Counted from the first letter of the stretch, positions 1-11,962 are shown. The stretch: DNA of 22,749 bases from Cyclostephanos tholiformis (GCA_036939975.1 JALLPB010000140.1:1-22749), one strand, 5' to 3'. The notes: generated by a model from the sequence alone, not told the origin. Numbers and translations are program-made.

Positions 1-45
1 CTACGAGAAGTTAGGCTTCCTATTCTTCCTCCTAACTTCTCGTAG
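1..45. repeat. perfect 15-bp inverted repeat (hairpin)
   Basis: Arms CTACGAGAAGTTAGG (1-15) and CCTAACTTCTCGTAG (31-45) are exact reverse complements around a 15-nt pyrimidine-rich loop. A partial third copy, CTACGAGA, follows at 51-58. It could be the 3' end structure of an upstream gene or the edge of a small inverted-repeat element. The window boundary prevents a decision. Confidence 0.75.
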
Positions 46-61
46 CGACCTACGAGAGGAA

Positions 62-109
62 CAGTACTCAGGCAAAATTCTAGATTTTTGCCTCGGGACA
101 ATTGTACTG
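62..109. repeat. nested imperfect inverted repeat upstream of the aminopeptidase
   Basis: Outer arms CAGTAC (62-67) and GTACTG (104-109) enclose perfect inner arms AGGCAAAA (70-77) and TTTTGCCT (86-93), centred on TCTAGA. It lies about 215 nt before the aminopeptidase start codon. A TATA-like ATAAAAA at 169-175 is the only other promoter-like element I see in this upstream region. Function is unknown. Confidence 0.4.
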
Positions 110-324
110 GGCACTGTAGTACCTCTAGAGAGTGTAATTTAGAAGCACTGGGTCGGTCGTCAGCAACATAAAAAGAGCAGCGTCAGCGTAACTCAAGCCC
201 ACCCACTCCATAATATCTCTCCTCAAGCATCGGCACCTGGAAGTCCTCTACACAGCCCACCCGGAGCGATCCTCCAAGAAGAACTCGCCCCTTTCTGCTT
301 TCTATCCTAGTATCCGCACCGATA

Positions 325-2508
325 ATGAGGCTTTCCATTCCCCCGGCTCTCCTTAGCGTCCTGCTTCGCGCGTCTTCCAATGCCTTCGCCCCTACATTTA
401 GGGCATCCCCAAGTCAACCCCTCTACCTGGTTCCATCAACGGTCGGCAGATCTAGATCTAGATTGGTTACGCCATCATCATTTGCCTTCTCGACATCGTC
501 TAATTACATTTACACCCTACGTGGAGGCAGCGCCAGTAGAAGCAGCAGTACTACATCATCATCGGAATTGAATATGTCAGCCGAGCGCCCATTCGTAACC
601 TGGACCTTCGACAAGCACTGCGAGACCATGGGATGGTCCCCCGCCCCCACGGCCTCCCTCTCTGCGGTGTCTGTCGCCGCGGATGACCGGTCGGTGGACG
701 ATGCCGACTTGGTCATTGTTGGGGTATTCGCACCACCCGCCAATGACGACGACAAGGAAAACAACGACGACGAGAAGGAGGAGATGGATCCCATCGTCTT
801 CAACGGCAAGGGCAAGGAATTGGACGAAATGCTCGGTGGGGCCCTGACGGAATTGGCATCCGACAATTCCAAGGCGTTTCAAAATGGCCGCTGCGTGGGA
901 ACTTTGACTCCCGCCCTGCGTGTCGTCGTGCCAGGCGGCGGCAAAGCGAGGCGATTCGTCCTGCTGGGACTCGGTCCCAAGGCCAAGGAGAAGGACGGCG
1001 TAATCCCCAAGGTCGAGTCCGCCACAATCATGAAGGCCGCGAGCGCCGTGGCATCCGCGTGTCACGACCAAAAGAAGGTCAAGTCGTGCAACGTCCTCCT
1101 GCCCCCCGAGATAGTCGAGGGGATATCCAGCACCGGCATGCTCGCGGACTTCTCGACGGAGTTCTTCTCCGGCCTCTACGTCGACAATCGTTACCGCACT
1201 GGGAAGAAAGTTGAGGTCAAGGCCGAGGACGTTGAGTCCGTAAAACTCTACCTTGAGTTGTCGGAGGAGGGGGACGTTGCGTCCGATTACGATGCTGCCA
1301 TCTCATCGGGTGCCGCCATCGCCAGGGGCTGTTCTCTGACCAAGGACATCGTTAACGCCCCTCACAACGTGCTGAATTCTGAGAGTTTGGCGGATACGGC
1401 AAGGCGGGTGGCCGAGGAGAGCGGGGGTAGCATCACATGCGAGATACTGGGGAAGGAGGAATGCGAGGCACGGGGAATGGGTGCGTATCTTGGAGTGGCG
1501 CGCGGTAGCGAGACGGAACCGCAATTCATACATTTGACGTACAGCCCGCCCAATGGGGATGTCAAGTGAGTGATGTAAAATCGAGTGAGAAATGTGTTGG
1601 TACAGTCAGCTGTTATGAATGTGAACGAACAAACAGCTGGGCTACTTCTCTCTGACTCTCTCACCATTAATGTTGCTAAAATCCCGACCAAATAAATGAA
1701 CATCCATCTGCAGGAAAAAGGTCGGATGCGTTGGCAAGGGACTGCTATTCGACACTGGTGGGTACAACATCAAAACGTCCATGGTACGATGATATAATAT
1801 CATTTGTTTGCTGAGCTGCCACTTGAAATATCGTTACTGATGCGTTGAATATTGCTTAAATAGATGGAACTAATGAAATTTGACTGCGGCGGCGCGGCAG
1901 CCGTCCTCGGCGCGGCGCGTGCTATCGGCAGCCTGAAACCCGAGGGTGTAGAAGCCCATTTCATAGTTGCGGCGTGTGAGAACATGATAAGCGCTAAGGC
2001 GTTTGTTCCCAGCGACATTCTAACGGCGAGCAACAACAAAACCATTGAGATATTGAATACCGATGCCGAGGGTAGGCTGACCCTCGCAGACGCCCTGGTG
2101 TTCGCCGACAAGGAATGTGGATGCGAGAAGATTATCGAGCTGTCGACGTTGACTGGCGCGTGTATGGTCTCCCTCGGAACGAAGCTCTGCGGTGTATGGA
2201 CGGATGATGACGGTCTAGCCAAGGAGATTGAGGATGTATCTAAGGCGACCGGTGATAAATCGTGGAGGATGCCTTTGGCTAAGGAGTACGCCGATCAATT
2301 GAAAAGCAAAATAGCAGATATTAGCAATCTCGGCGGGCCCTATGGTGGGGCCATTACCGCAGCCCTGTTCTTAACGGAGTTCGTTGATAAGAAAAAGCCG
2401 TTTGCTCACATCGATATAGCTGGGCCTGTATGGGATAAAGAAAAAGGCGAAGCTAGTGGGTTCGGAGCAAAGCTTGTGACCGATTGGGTTCGTAAGCAAG
2501 GTGATTAG
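325..2508 (+). CDS. leucyl aminopeptidase, M17 family, plastid-type presequence
   Basis: Removes N-terminal residues from peptides as a two-metal M17 enzyme. Exons 325-1565, 1714-1783 and 1864-2508 join in frame to 651 residues. Both introns (148 and 80 nt) are GT-AG, and splicing rebuilds the active site. Visible family residues are K422 (GKG), D427 (FDTGG), K434 (NIK), D444 (KFDCGG) and D504/E506/R508 in the signature NTDAEGRL, with spacing close to that of E. coli PepA. The N-terminus is a signal peptide followed by SSNA|FAP (cleavage predicted between A20 and F21), which indicates diatom plastid import. An acidic insert follows at about residues 130-155. The segment between K434 and SMMELMKFD is about three residues shorter than in plant homologues as I remember them. 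The gene converges on the PHD gene, with 246 nt between the stops. A second partial copy lies at 18502-18566. Confidence 0.93.
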
Positions 2509-2754
2509 GATCAAGATAAGTAACGACGCAAAAACTTTAATCCCCATTATAATTGAATGTAGCCGATACCATGAATTACTACCTCTGGACGGGTTCCTAT
2601 AATAAAATCTGCAGGTCAGATTTGAATGATTTTCAAAAGACTGCTCGGTCTTAATTTCACTCAACTCCCTCAAATCTTAGTAGTAAGCATTTTTTTCAGC
2701 ATATCACGCAGGTAATTTAGTTTATGAAGCATGTAAATGAAAGTAATGTTTTGC

Positions 2755-5700
2755 TTAAAGGTCATCATCAACTGGCGATTTACCAATCTTCCCCTTTTTG
2801 GCTGCCTTCGCTGGGCTGATCATTGGAGGAGTTTTGAGAAAATCATCAACTTCCTCGACGGTAGGCTCGAAGACGCCCTTCAGTGGCAGAGCTTTGCCTG
2901 GCAAAGGCCTTGATCCAAGCTCATACTTCGGGGAACTATCATCCTGATGAACACAGAAACTATCATTTGCAACTGGTGTCTTGTCATCACCAAAACCTAG
3001 AATTGGGGATTTCGAACGGTAGGCCAAAGCTAGCCACGTTACGAAGAATTCAATTTCATTCTTCTTCAGAGGGCCAACCAAACTTTTTGTGCTCATGACG
3101 GCAGTCAGCGCTCTCTCCAATGGATATTGGTCGTCGCCATCTTCCTTGTCATAATCACGATTCCTCAGCGCTGCGCCAAACGCAGCAAGTCGACATTGCC
3201 TCGCATCCCTGCAACGACTGTCTGAGTCGCTGCGAACGATTTTTAGTTCTTCTTCTGTCATCTCTTCTTCGACTTGACCCGGTTCGAGCAGCGGCTCCCA
3301 ATTGTCTCCGTACACGACCCACCATTCTGCCCATCGCCAGGCCCAGCCAAGAGTGCGCATGATGTTGACTGAAGCGTGAAATAGCTCTGATGCATGACAC
3401 CATGTGATCGGGGATTGAGGCCTGAATGTCTTGCCTGGCGGTCGCTGGAGTTCAATCTCCTTTAGATCTTCCAGTCGGGCGCGAAGAACAAAAGTGCAAC
3501 CTCCATGGTTGAAACATTTCACGGAAAAGTCTTCAGACAGAACCTCCAGCCCTGCTTGCCGCGCACAAGTTACGTGAAACATGCATGGGTTCCTCCTCCC
3601 ACCAGGAGCCACGCACCCATCGACAGAACAATTTACTTTAGCGCCGTCGTATAAGCCGCAAAGAGTGCATCGAAATTGGTGACTAACATGATCTTTACCA
3701 TTCGCCATTGCAATATTAGAGCAATCAATGACAATACCATGCTCTTCAGTTTCAAAGGTGCAACGCGTGTTCCACCTGTGATGACATCAATGAGAGAAGT
3801 GGATAAACATACTAGCAGAACAAACATATATTTTGCGTCTGGAAACGAGAACATACTCACATTCCACATAAAGCGTGACAGAATTTGTTGTTTCCGAAGG
3901 TTGAGCGCTGGAATGCATTCATGTTCAATCTCCATTTCTTCATCGAAAGTGGTTTAGCAAAAGTTCTCACAAGAGGGCCGTTGTTTGGGTGACAACACAT
4001 GTGGCACCGGGGTACTTCATACTGACTGTCATTTGCGGTGTCTTCAATAAACCTACACAGGAGACATGTGGCCCCCGCCCCCCTAGCAGGATCAGCACAA
4101 TCAGCATGAGAAAAGATGCCACATTTATCGCAGCGCTTGTCAATGTTGGTGTCTGCAGGAGCTTCGCACAAGGCACATCTAGCCCCCTCCAGGCTCGTCG
4201 TAACTCTTTCAAAGAAATCTGCGAGGTTGTGCTTGTCTAACAAATACTCTTTCCTTTCAGCACCATTCATCTTGTTGAATGCTTTCGGAGGCACCGGTTC
4301 CGGAGGGTAAGTCTTCGCCATTGCAGCCAGTTGTTCCAAAGAGAGGCAATGTTCTCGGGCAGATTCTGCATCGATCTCCGAATGATTTGGGCAGGCCAAT
4401 GTCCATGGTGGATTATCGAGCGTTTCTGAATCGAAAAATCCTTCGCAATTCTCGCCATGCTGAACAGAGCATTTGCCGAACGACCTAGCACAAGTCAAGT
4501 GTAAATACTTTCCACACCCCTTCTCACGGCAAAGGTGAAGTGCGCCAATACCACTATTACATAAAGTACACGTTACGCCCAGGTCTTTGAAATATCTCTT
4601 GAGCAGTGTTAGATCCTCGATTCTATCTTTTGATTCATTGACGTAGTCCATACCAGACCATTTAGCACAGCTGACATGAGCCCACTTAGCCTTCTTTGTC
4701 GATCCCGAAGTTTCCACTTGCACAAATGCACCCTGTCGCCGAGGACAGAGCTCGCACAGAATTGGAGGTCGCGTGATTTTCAAAGGAGGGCCATCCCGAC
4801 GTTTGGCGGCAAGATATTCCTTGTCAATCTCAAAGTATGTACAAGTGTGACAGAAATAATTCCCAGAGGGAATTTGGTCAATACCGTAGCATCTTTGGTG
4901 TACAGCGACGTTGCAGGCGTCGCAAAATATGATTTGGTTTTCGGGAGTGACCTCCCCGTCGAAGCAAACATCACAAACTGCATCCATGTCTTGGTCGAGC
5001 TGCGCCTGCCAAGCCAGCTCTGCTTCTTCCAACCGTCGTTGTACAGCTTGGTACTCATCAACCCGCTTCTCATTACGTATCCTTTTCGCTCTCTCGTCGC
5101 CAATGACAAAAGCAGCATGTTCGATGTACGCCTTTGATAGGACTCCTCGCGCAACAGATTCAATTGACGACTCGAGTGCAAGGAGTTCTGCTTGCTTTTT
5201 CTTCAATTCGGCCAAGAAGATATCACTTGCGACGTCCCTCGAATCAGACTCGCCCGGTTTCTCTCCTGACGCTGTCTCCACTGCACCTCCAAGAGCGAAT
5301 GATTTAATGACCTTCCAATCAATAGATTGACCATTATGAGTTGAATCACTCGGATTTGGGACATATTCGCTCACTTCACTTTTTCCTGCTGATGTCGTCA
5401 CTGAGAACATCTTTTCTTCTTCTAGTTGCCTCACCAAACGAATTTGAGCCTTCTTCGACTGGACTTCATTGCTGTTCGAGTTGGAGGAGGCGTTTCCAAA
5501 AATTTGCGTCGTTGCCTCTGTGGCAGTGAATCCATCCATGTATAAATGTACAATCATTCTCTCAGTGCAAATATCGTTTCTTTGTTTTTGACATGTAGAC
5601 CTCAGGCTTTCCTCGAGAAGGAGAATTGCATACCTAAAATGACACTTCTTTATATCCAAAACAAGTGGAATCATGGTCGCATCATTAATTGATTTTTCTC

Positions 5701-8514
5701 CCCTACCAACGTTGCTCATTCGAAAAAACTTTGAGAAAAACGGAACAAGCATTGACGGTGACTCCATCATTCCATACCAAATATTTGCCCTACAAGCATG
5801 GACTAATGCCAAAGATAGTACGAGAACTTTTGCCGTTTCCAGTTCCTTTGATGAAACAGCGGAATCTGCATCTTCGTAGACAAGATTGTCTATGAAAATG
5901 ACAAGCTCGGAAATTTTTTCAGTGGACACATTTCCTCTCTTTTTCTCCTCCGCTTTGTACCAGCAAAATCTGTATTGAAGGAATGCAATGGGGCTACTTT
6001 TGCTGCTGCCGGATGACGATTCTGCAATAATGCAAAAATAGCTCTGACTCCGTAAGCATGTAGCTAGTCCATGATGTGGATGGGATTTCCATCGGCACTG
6101 ATATTTGCGGGGGGGAAGTGACGACCAGATGTAAGTTGACAAAATCAAGTGAGAGCGTATAAATGCCATCAACCAAATCTACGCACCTTCTCTGCTAATA
6201 GAGACAATGCCTTCTCGTCCTTTTCATTGCCAAAACGGAATAACACCCCATCAGGAAGCACACCACGTTCCTTCGCAAAATTCAAGCAATCTATCGATAA
6301 ATCATCCACGAATCCCTTGCCGGCGTCCTTAAAATCAGCATCGTTATAGCCCCGATACGATGATAGAATGTTGACATACAGGGGATCAGAGTAGGTAAGT
6401 TTAAGGTCATCGTACATGCCGTTGTCATAATTTGATTCCAACTCAGGCGCGTAATCGCCGCCAAAACCATTAGTCCCACGAGGACCCTCGATGCCGCGCT
6501 TCCATACGCGATCGCAAAACGAGCCCCTATCAGGAACCGCCATAGCGTCGTGCACGCCGAGATCCCTGGATCTTTCTACGGTCATGGGATCGAATTCTCG
6601 TATAATCTCCTCCCGACTAGACCCTTCTTCCTCCTCATCTGGAACGTTGAATCCCAATAACCTCGCCAGGTAACTTATAGGGTACGTGTCCGGATCGTAA
6701 AAGTGCAAATTCGATATATTCCACAACTCGCCACCCTGCGGTATGTCTTCTATGGGGGGGCTGATGCCATCGGGATATTGCGGCAGCGACAGGAGGGGAT
6801 TGCACATGCGGTTAGGATTATCATCCGTTACGATTTTGTATCGTAAGGGCTGAGGCGCAGAGTTTTGCAGCGTTCGTGTCATACCAGCGTTCTGAGATTG
6901 AAATGTGATTCCGCCCGGGGGTTCCGCTCCGAAGTCCGCTTCGCTCACTCCTTTGATGTCCTTCATCGAGTTCGAAGCCGATATCATTTCGCAATGAGCA
7001 CCCTTGTCGTCGCTCTTTCTTTTGATTCGCGATTTTTTCTTCGTCGGTTCGGACACGTTGGTAACATCCCATTTAATCTTGATTCCATTGCCAGTTTTTT
7101 CTTGCCCTCTCACTTCATCGTCGAGCACTCCTCTCTCTGTTGAATTCCTCTTGCCGATTTTTTCCCGTCCCCTCTTTTTGCTCTTCTTCTTCTTCTCCTC
7201 TTTCCTCTGTTTTTCGTCTGTCGTTTCAAGGTCCAGAAAATCCGATCCTCGAAGTCGATCGAACATGGGCGGGGCCATGGTGGGAAAATCTCCGTTCATC
7301 GCATGACTCGATGCCGGATATGGGATGGCAGCGGGGACGATGTCGTAATCACCCCCGAGCGCATCCTCCTCGGACCGCTGGGCGCCCCCGTTCGACGGCA
7401 CCGACGCAGTCGACGCGAGGCCGGACGACGCATCTGACACCATGCCTATTCGATGGATGATATTTCCATCGAGGGTCATCCTTTTGTCGAAATCTTTCAT
7501 GGCATCATCAAACTTTTGGGCCGCAAGGAATTGAGTCTTGCCTTGTTGAGGCACCGCCGTGGATTTCGCGGTACTCTCCTTGGTTTGCTCGACCAATGAC
7601 AGCGTCATGCTCGTGCACTTATTTTTTTCTCTCCTCGATACATCCTTTGCGCAGTCTCCGCTGCTCCCGTTGGCTTGCTTCGGCGGGGTGGGGGACAGAT
7701 TTAAGCCGTCACCTGCCAGTGACATCATGGCGATGGTGTAATCTTCGGGGTCCGACATCATTTTGATAGTGGTCGTCGCCACCTCCCCCGAGTCATCTAC
7801 CAGTCCCACGGCTGACGAACTCATTGATGTATCGTCGAGTTTTCGTAGCCGATTCTCCTCCTCCTTCTTCTCCCCTGCATCATTTTCGCCGTCCTTCTCC
7901 CCCCTTCCCCTTACTCCCCCCTCCCCCTCCCCCCCTTCCCCCCCGACCGCGCCAGTGTTCACCTCGAAGTCCAACGCAACGACCACGTCCTCCTCATCCT
8001 CTTCATCCTCCACGCCCACGATCATCGGAAGGACGTTGCCACGACGCAGGTCCGATAAGACCCTCGCGTGCCCTTCGTCGTCGTCGTCGTCGTTGTCGTC
8101 ATTGGGCATCGTCGAGCAATTCTCCCGACGAGGGGTCCTACCCCCCTCCGCCGCCGCCGGCGGTCGCTTCATGGACGATAGGGGGGAGGAGGTCGCAATC
8201 GTGGTCTCGTGCTGAAATTCGGGCGAGGAACTAACGATCTCGCCGTCGTCCACGTCATCGGCGGCGGCGGCGGCGGCGGCGGAAGGTCGGAGGAGCGATG
8301 GTTGTTGTTGTTGTTGCGACGGCGATGATGACTTGCCTTCGTTGTCCGCGTCATGCCCATCTCGCGCGGCGGCGACGTCCAACGACGGCGACGACGATTG
8401 TAATGCGAGGTTCGGGGCGATGAGCGCGTTGTTGTGGGCCATAATTGCTGGAGATTGATTGATGAGATGGTTGGGATTTTTAGTCACTTCCTCATCAATC
8501 GTGGCATTTTTCAT
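2755..8514 (-). CDS. large PHD-finger chromatin protein with two PHD + extended-PHD modules
   Basis: Probable nuclear histone-tail reader of the BRPF/JADE/AF10/PHF14 type. Exons (minus strand) 8514-6187, 6097-3861 and 3775-2755 join in frame to 1861 residues. The introns are 89 and 85 nt, GT-AG, and the second falls inside a Cys/His zinc module that becomes continuous only after splicing. Residues 1-700 are low complexity (poly-Gln, poly-Ala, acidic and Lys-rich runs). Module 1 is a PHD at about 1149-1200 (CDVC, HQRCYG, CHTC) and an ePHD at about 1221-1350 (LCELC, HVSCAKW, HLTCARSFG). Module 2 is a PHD-like finger at about 1415-1457 and an ePHD at about 1471-1613 (CHMC, FCHALCGMW, CTLCG, FHVTCARQAG). 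I see no bromodomain, PWWP or catalytic domain. The C-terminus is unassigned. The acceptor at 6098 is inferred; an alternative in-phase CAG lies downstream. The start is uncertain: M25 (8442) is also possible, and two tiny upstream ORFs (8526-8518 and 8521-8495) precede the first ATG. Confidence 0.85.
8255..8320. repeat. triplet microsatellites encoding poly-Ala and poly-Gln
   Basis: A (GGC)n run near 8260-8282 and a (GTT)n run near 8300-8317 encode poly-Ala and poly-Gln on the minus strand, in the disordered N-terminal part of the PHD protein. Such tracts often vary in length between alleles. Confidence 0.7.
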
Positions 8515-9052
8515 TTTTCATTGCATCGGTGTTTTTCTCATCCCTCCCTCTCTTTTGCCCGCACGATCTCTGAATGAGATACTAAAATATACTAGTAACA
8601 ATATATCTTTTTCTGTTTTGGACTGGAAAATGCCTACCTACCTAGTAGGTGTTTAGTGCTTTTCACCAGGAAAATGCCTCACCTGTACTTATTCCTATGT
8701 AAGGAAAAAGCAAAATCTCCTAAGTGAGGTATTCCGGATTACCTCTCTCTTCTTTTATTTCTTTTTTTTGTAATAGTACTTGAGAAAAGGGATAAGGCCC
8801 AGCGAGATAACGTATTATCCTTCCCCGGTACTGGCATTAGATTTTTTATCATTTTTTGTCGTAGCGATACGATCACGTTTTACCTCCCTTTTAAATAATA
8901 TTAAACAGGGTTAGGGGTAATTTTTCTGTATTCTCCCTTGGGACAGAGTAGGCACAACAATTGAACGCACACATCATAACATAACACCAGCATATTTTTG
9001 GATTCCATGTTATTTCCTGTCAACTAATACATAAATTATTAATAAAACAATA
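8515..9052. promoter_or_regulatory. divergent intergenic region, PHD gene (-) and GNAT-like gene (+)
   Basis: AT-rich region of 538 nt with no coding signal, expected to hold both promoters. It contains two copies of GGAAAATGCCT (8625-8635 and 8669-8679), a short hairpin ACCTAC/GTAGGT (8636-8641 and 8645-8650) and a near-palindrome GAGGTA..TACCTC (8726-8745, centre CCGG). I see no clear TATA box. The role of the palindromes is unknown. Confidence 0.5.
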
Positions 9053-9829
9053 ATGGCGGCGTTACGGCGGACCTCCGCGACGAAACCATCGGCGGCATTC
9101 CTGGTGTGTCTGTTGATGGCGGCGCTCGAACGGACCGCATGTGCATTCATCATCCCGACTACGAAGGCATCGCGCCATAATCGCCGCCATCAACGGGGGG
9201 GGTCAGTCGGGGGCGCGGCTACGACTTCGACGACGACGACGACGACTGCATGGTCGACTGCGACGGCGATCGCCGAGATCGATGAAATCACCGACTTCGC
9301 GTGTCGTAACGGCATCGAGCTGAAATTCACGACCCGCGGTCCCGGTTATCGCTGCGTGGCGGCGTCGAAATCCGACCCCGAGAACGTGCTGGGATACGTC
9401 GAGGGATTCATCAGGCCTACGGGGAGGATACTCCACGCCGACAAGATGGAGATATTCAAAAGCGCGATTAACTCGGCGCGCCGATCGGAGGAAGGGGAAT
9501 TCGACGGCGGTGGTTCCTTCCTCGGGCCAGGATTGTTGATCGCGTACGTATGCCTCTTACATGGGAGGGAGTGCGGGTGCGAGACTGCGGAATTTTTGGC
9601 CATCGACGACGCGGAGTATCAGCACAAAAGGTTGATACGGTACTATAGGATGGCGGGATTCCGCGAGGTACGTTACGTCGGCGAGGAACTCAAGGACATA
9701 CCCGACCGTCTCGTTTGGGGCGGATGCGGCACGCTAATGACCGAGGACATCGATTTGATCCTGACGAAATGGACGAGGATCATACGTCGGTCCAAGGCAA
9801 AAATGGAGGGGTCGATAATTCAAGAATAA
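9053..9829 (+). CDS. plastid-type GNAT-like N-acetyltransferase family protein
   Basis: Single-exon protein of 258 residues. It opens with a hydrophobic signal peptide and the cleavage motif TACA|FIIP (A31/F32), an ASAFAP-type diatom plastid signal. A basic and Thr-rich linker (to about residue 68, encoded partly by a GAC repeat) follows. The folded part, about residues 76-250, ends in a pattern typical of GNAT acetyltransferases: a glycine-rich GPGLLIAYVCLLHGRECGCE (158-177), then FLAIDD and RLIRYYRMAGF (193-203), where the YYR..GF segment resembles the last helix and strand of the fold. The acetyl-CoA loop is not a clean R/QxxGxG/A, so catalysis is inferred and the substrate is unknown. The gene is convergent with ALG8, with 51 nt between the stop codons. 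Confidence 0.72.
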   Translation: MAALRRTSATKPSAAFLVCLLMAALERTACAFIIPTTKASRHNRRHQRGGSVGGAATTSTTTTTTAWSTATAIAEIDEITDFACRNGIELKFTTRGPGYRCVAASKSDPENVLGYVEGFIRPTGRILHADKMEIFKSAINSARRSEEGEFDGGGSFLGPGLLIAYVCLLHGRECGCETAEFLAIDDAEYQHKRLIRYYRMAGFREVRYVGEELKDIPDRLVWGGCGTLMTEDIDLILTKWTRIIRRSKAKMEGSIIQE

Positions 9830-9880
9830 CACGAAACAATAATACAATAAGGCATTCGATAAAAGTTACGCGCTTTATTT

Positions 9881-11224
9881 CTATCTCCAGGCTATCCGTA
9901 CCGAACCGAAAATCATCAGTCTATAGGATTCCAACCAGCACCAAACCAATCCCACCGCGCAAACCACGGATGTGATCAATAGTGGTAAGAATTCCAACAT
10001 ACCGCTTGGCACGAAAATGAGTGGATGAACGATATCCATGAATATCAGGGCACATGCCAATATGACGAACGATGCGATATCGACGGTGGTGAGGACGGTC
10101 CTCCTCCGGTTGCCGCCCACATTATCAAGGTGTATCGTTTCTAAGGCGAAAATGACCCCGCACATCCAGCCGATGTACAACGTCGCTTTAAAAAGTAGCT
10201 CCTCCGCTCTGAACAATAGCGGCAATATCCCGAAGAGACCGAACATGCACGTGCGAATGAAGAGACGGGCCATGTGGCGGGTATTCGATGCGAGGAGAGT
10301 CATTGGAACGATCGCGGTCATTATTGCCTTTTCGTGTACGTGATATCCCAACATGAAGCTCGACATCGAACAAAACACCTGGCATTATTTGTAGGGACGA
10401 GACCTTTAAATGTCAGTCTAGAGACCTAAGTGACAATGTAAGTATCGAAGCGCGAGAAAGAATCCCAAGATTCGCACCCACCGTGGCATGAATGAAGAAT
10501 TTTCCAGGGTTGCAAAGGGGCTTGGTCAACGACCACCTCCCCACCTTCCATGCCATGTTGATGCCACCGGGCCATAATCCGATCAGGAGAAGAAGCGCGA
10601 TTAGCCTCGGCGGTGGCTCGGGAAACGGAATGACATATTCAAGACAGCCGCGTATGCTCCCGGACATTATCATCGGTGCCTTACGTAATACTAATGTTGC
10701 GATTTTACTTACAAACAAATAAAGCGCCCATACATTTGCAGCCCAGTAGTCATGAACTAGCTGGAGGAGAGGTTGGTGGAAAGAGGGATGATGTTTGAAA
10801 TGCATTGGGAGAGAACGCTCGCGGGAATAATAAGTCGATGAGATGGAAAAATCGAACGTACCCCCCTCCCGAAAGGGAACAATCTCTTCAGAATTTGTCG
10901 CATCTGTCCCCCGGGATTGAGCTGGATTAAAAACGGAACGAATGGACCCGAAAAACAAAGCAGGGACACGCCGGCTAACGGGAGCAGCCTGCTCCATGAA
11001 AATCGTAGTAACTCCGAAGTCGTCCTTTCGTCGCTCTTGTAGTTGTCGTTGCTGTTGTTGACGTCCCTCGTGTCCTCCACCGTGACGACAACGAAACAAT
11101 GTCGTCCGAGCAAATAAAATAAGTACAACGGCGCTAACGTGAGATACAGGTGCTTCATCGCTAACAATCCCGCGAACGTCGCCGCGGATAGGAGTTCCCA
11201 ACGTCGCCGGTCGGTCGTTTGCAA

Positions 11225-11257
<33 letters not shown>

Positions 11258-11962
11258 TGCCTCCGCCGCCCCCCGTACCATACACGATATCGAGATCAAC
11301 AGCACGCCCAGTAGCATCCCGTTGTACTGAAAGTGGACGTGATCCAGCATGATCAGGCCGGGATTGCTGACCAGCGAGACGAACGTGAAGTACGACGATG
11401 CGCGCTCGCATCCATCCTCGCCCAGGGTCGACATGGCCTTCGTCGCGAGGTACGACCCGACGAAGAAGATGACGTCGCCCACGAATATTACGGTTCCCCT
11501 TTGGAATTTCACGCATTCATCAGACGGCGGGGGGTCGTTGCATAGCGAATCGGGGAGGGATTCGAGACATCGTTCGTCGAGCCATCCGTTATCCAGCATC
11601 CTACTCGTGACGGGGTTATTGCCCAGGGCGTATTCGAAGAATGCAAACAGCGGCGGGTAATCGAGGGTGTGCACGGTGGTGCCATTGATGTCGTCGAAGT
11701 ACCAATTCGAGAGGTCGACGTGTCGGGTCAAGGCTAGCCAGTTTCGATGGACGTCGAAGTCGGTGGAGCGGTAGGATGGCACGAGGAGCCATTTGACGCA
11801 AGTTAATATGAGGAAGGTCAGGAGGGCGGATTTGGGTGAGAGGGACGAGGGAGATGTGAGGAAGAAGGTGTTCACGATAGGAGTATTAGATACTACTGGG
11901 CCACCGGCTGGTCGCCAGTTCGTCATCATCATCTTAGTTTTACCATTTGCTATTTTTTTCAT
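9881..11962 (-). CDS. ALG8: ALG8-type dolichyl-P-Glc alpha-1,3-glucosyltransferase (ER)
   Basis: Adds the second glucose to the lipid-linked oligosaccharide used for N-glycosylation, working from dolichyl-phosphate glucose in the ER membrane. Exons (minus strand) 11962-10862, 10760-10482 and 10378-9881 join with two phase-0 introns (101 and 103 nt) to 625 residues. Family signatures are YRSTDFDVHRNWL (64-76, with the luminal Asp of GT-C enzymes), LDYPPLFAFFE (100-110), LDHVHFQYNGMLLG (206-219), RLFPFGRG|LVHDYWAANVWALY across the first junction and SSFMLGYHVHEK (466-477) just after the second. Many hydrophobic segments fit a multi-pass protein. The protein is longer than the human enzyme, partly because of an 11-Ser insert (236-246). 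The first-exon reading frame runs on as a long false ORF in other frames. The start at 11962 is the first good Met, but a Met a few codons later cannot be excluded. Confidence 0.92.
11226..11257. repeat. (GAC)n microsatellite inside ALG8
   Basis: Ten uninterrupted GAC units, read on the minus strand as Ser codons, form the poly-Ser loop of ALG8 after the HFQYNG segment. The tract lies between predicted membrane segments, where length change should be tolerated. Confidence 0.8.

Noticed and set aside
577..1071. Antisense ORF of 164 residues over the aminopeptidase
   Set aside because: Shadow of the GC-rich first exon; its product is low complexity with no recognisable motif, while the sense frame matches a known family.
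7763..8234. Plus-strand ORFs rich in Ser, Pro and Arg
   Set aside because: Antisense to the low-complexity N-terminal part of the PHD gene; composition follows from its repeats.
10413..11516. 367-residue minus-strand ORF as a separate gene
   Set aside because: Only its last part (10760-10482) is coding, as exon 2 of ALG8; the remainder is a shifted frame of exon 1 and an intron.
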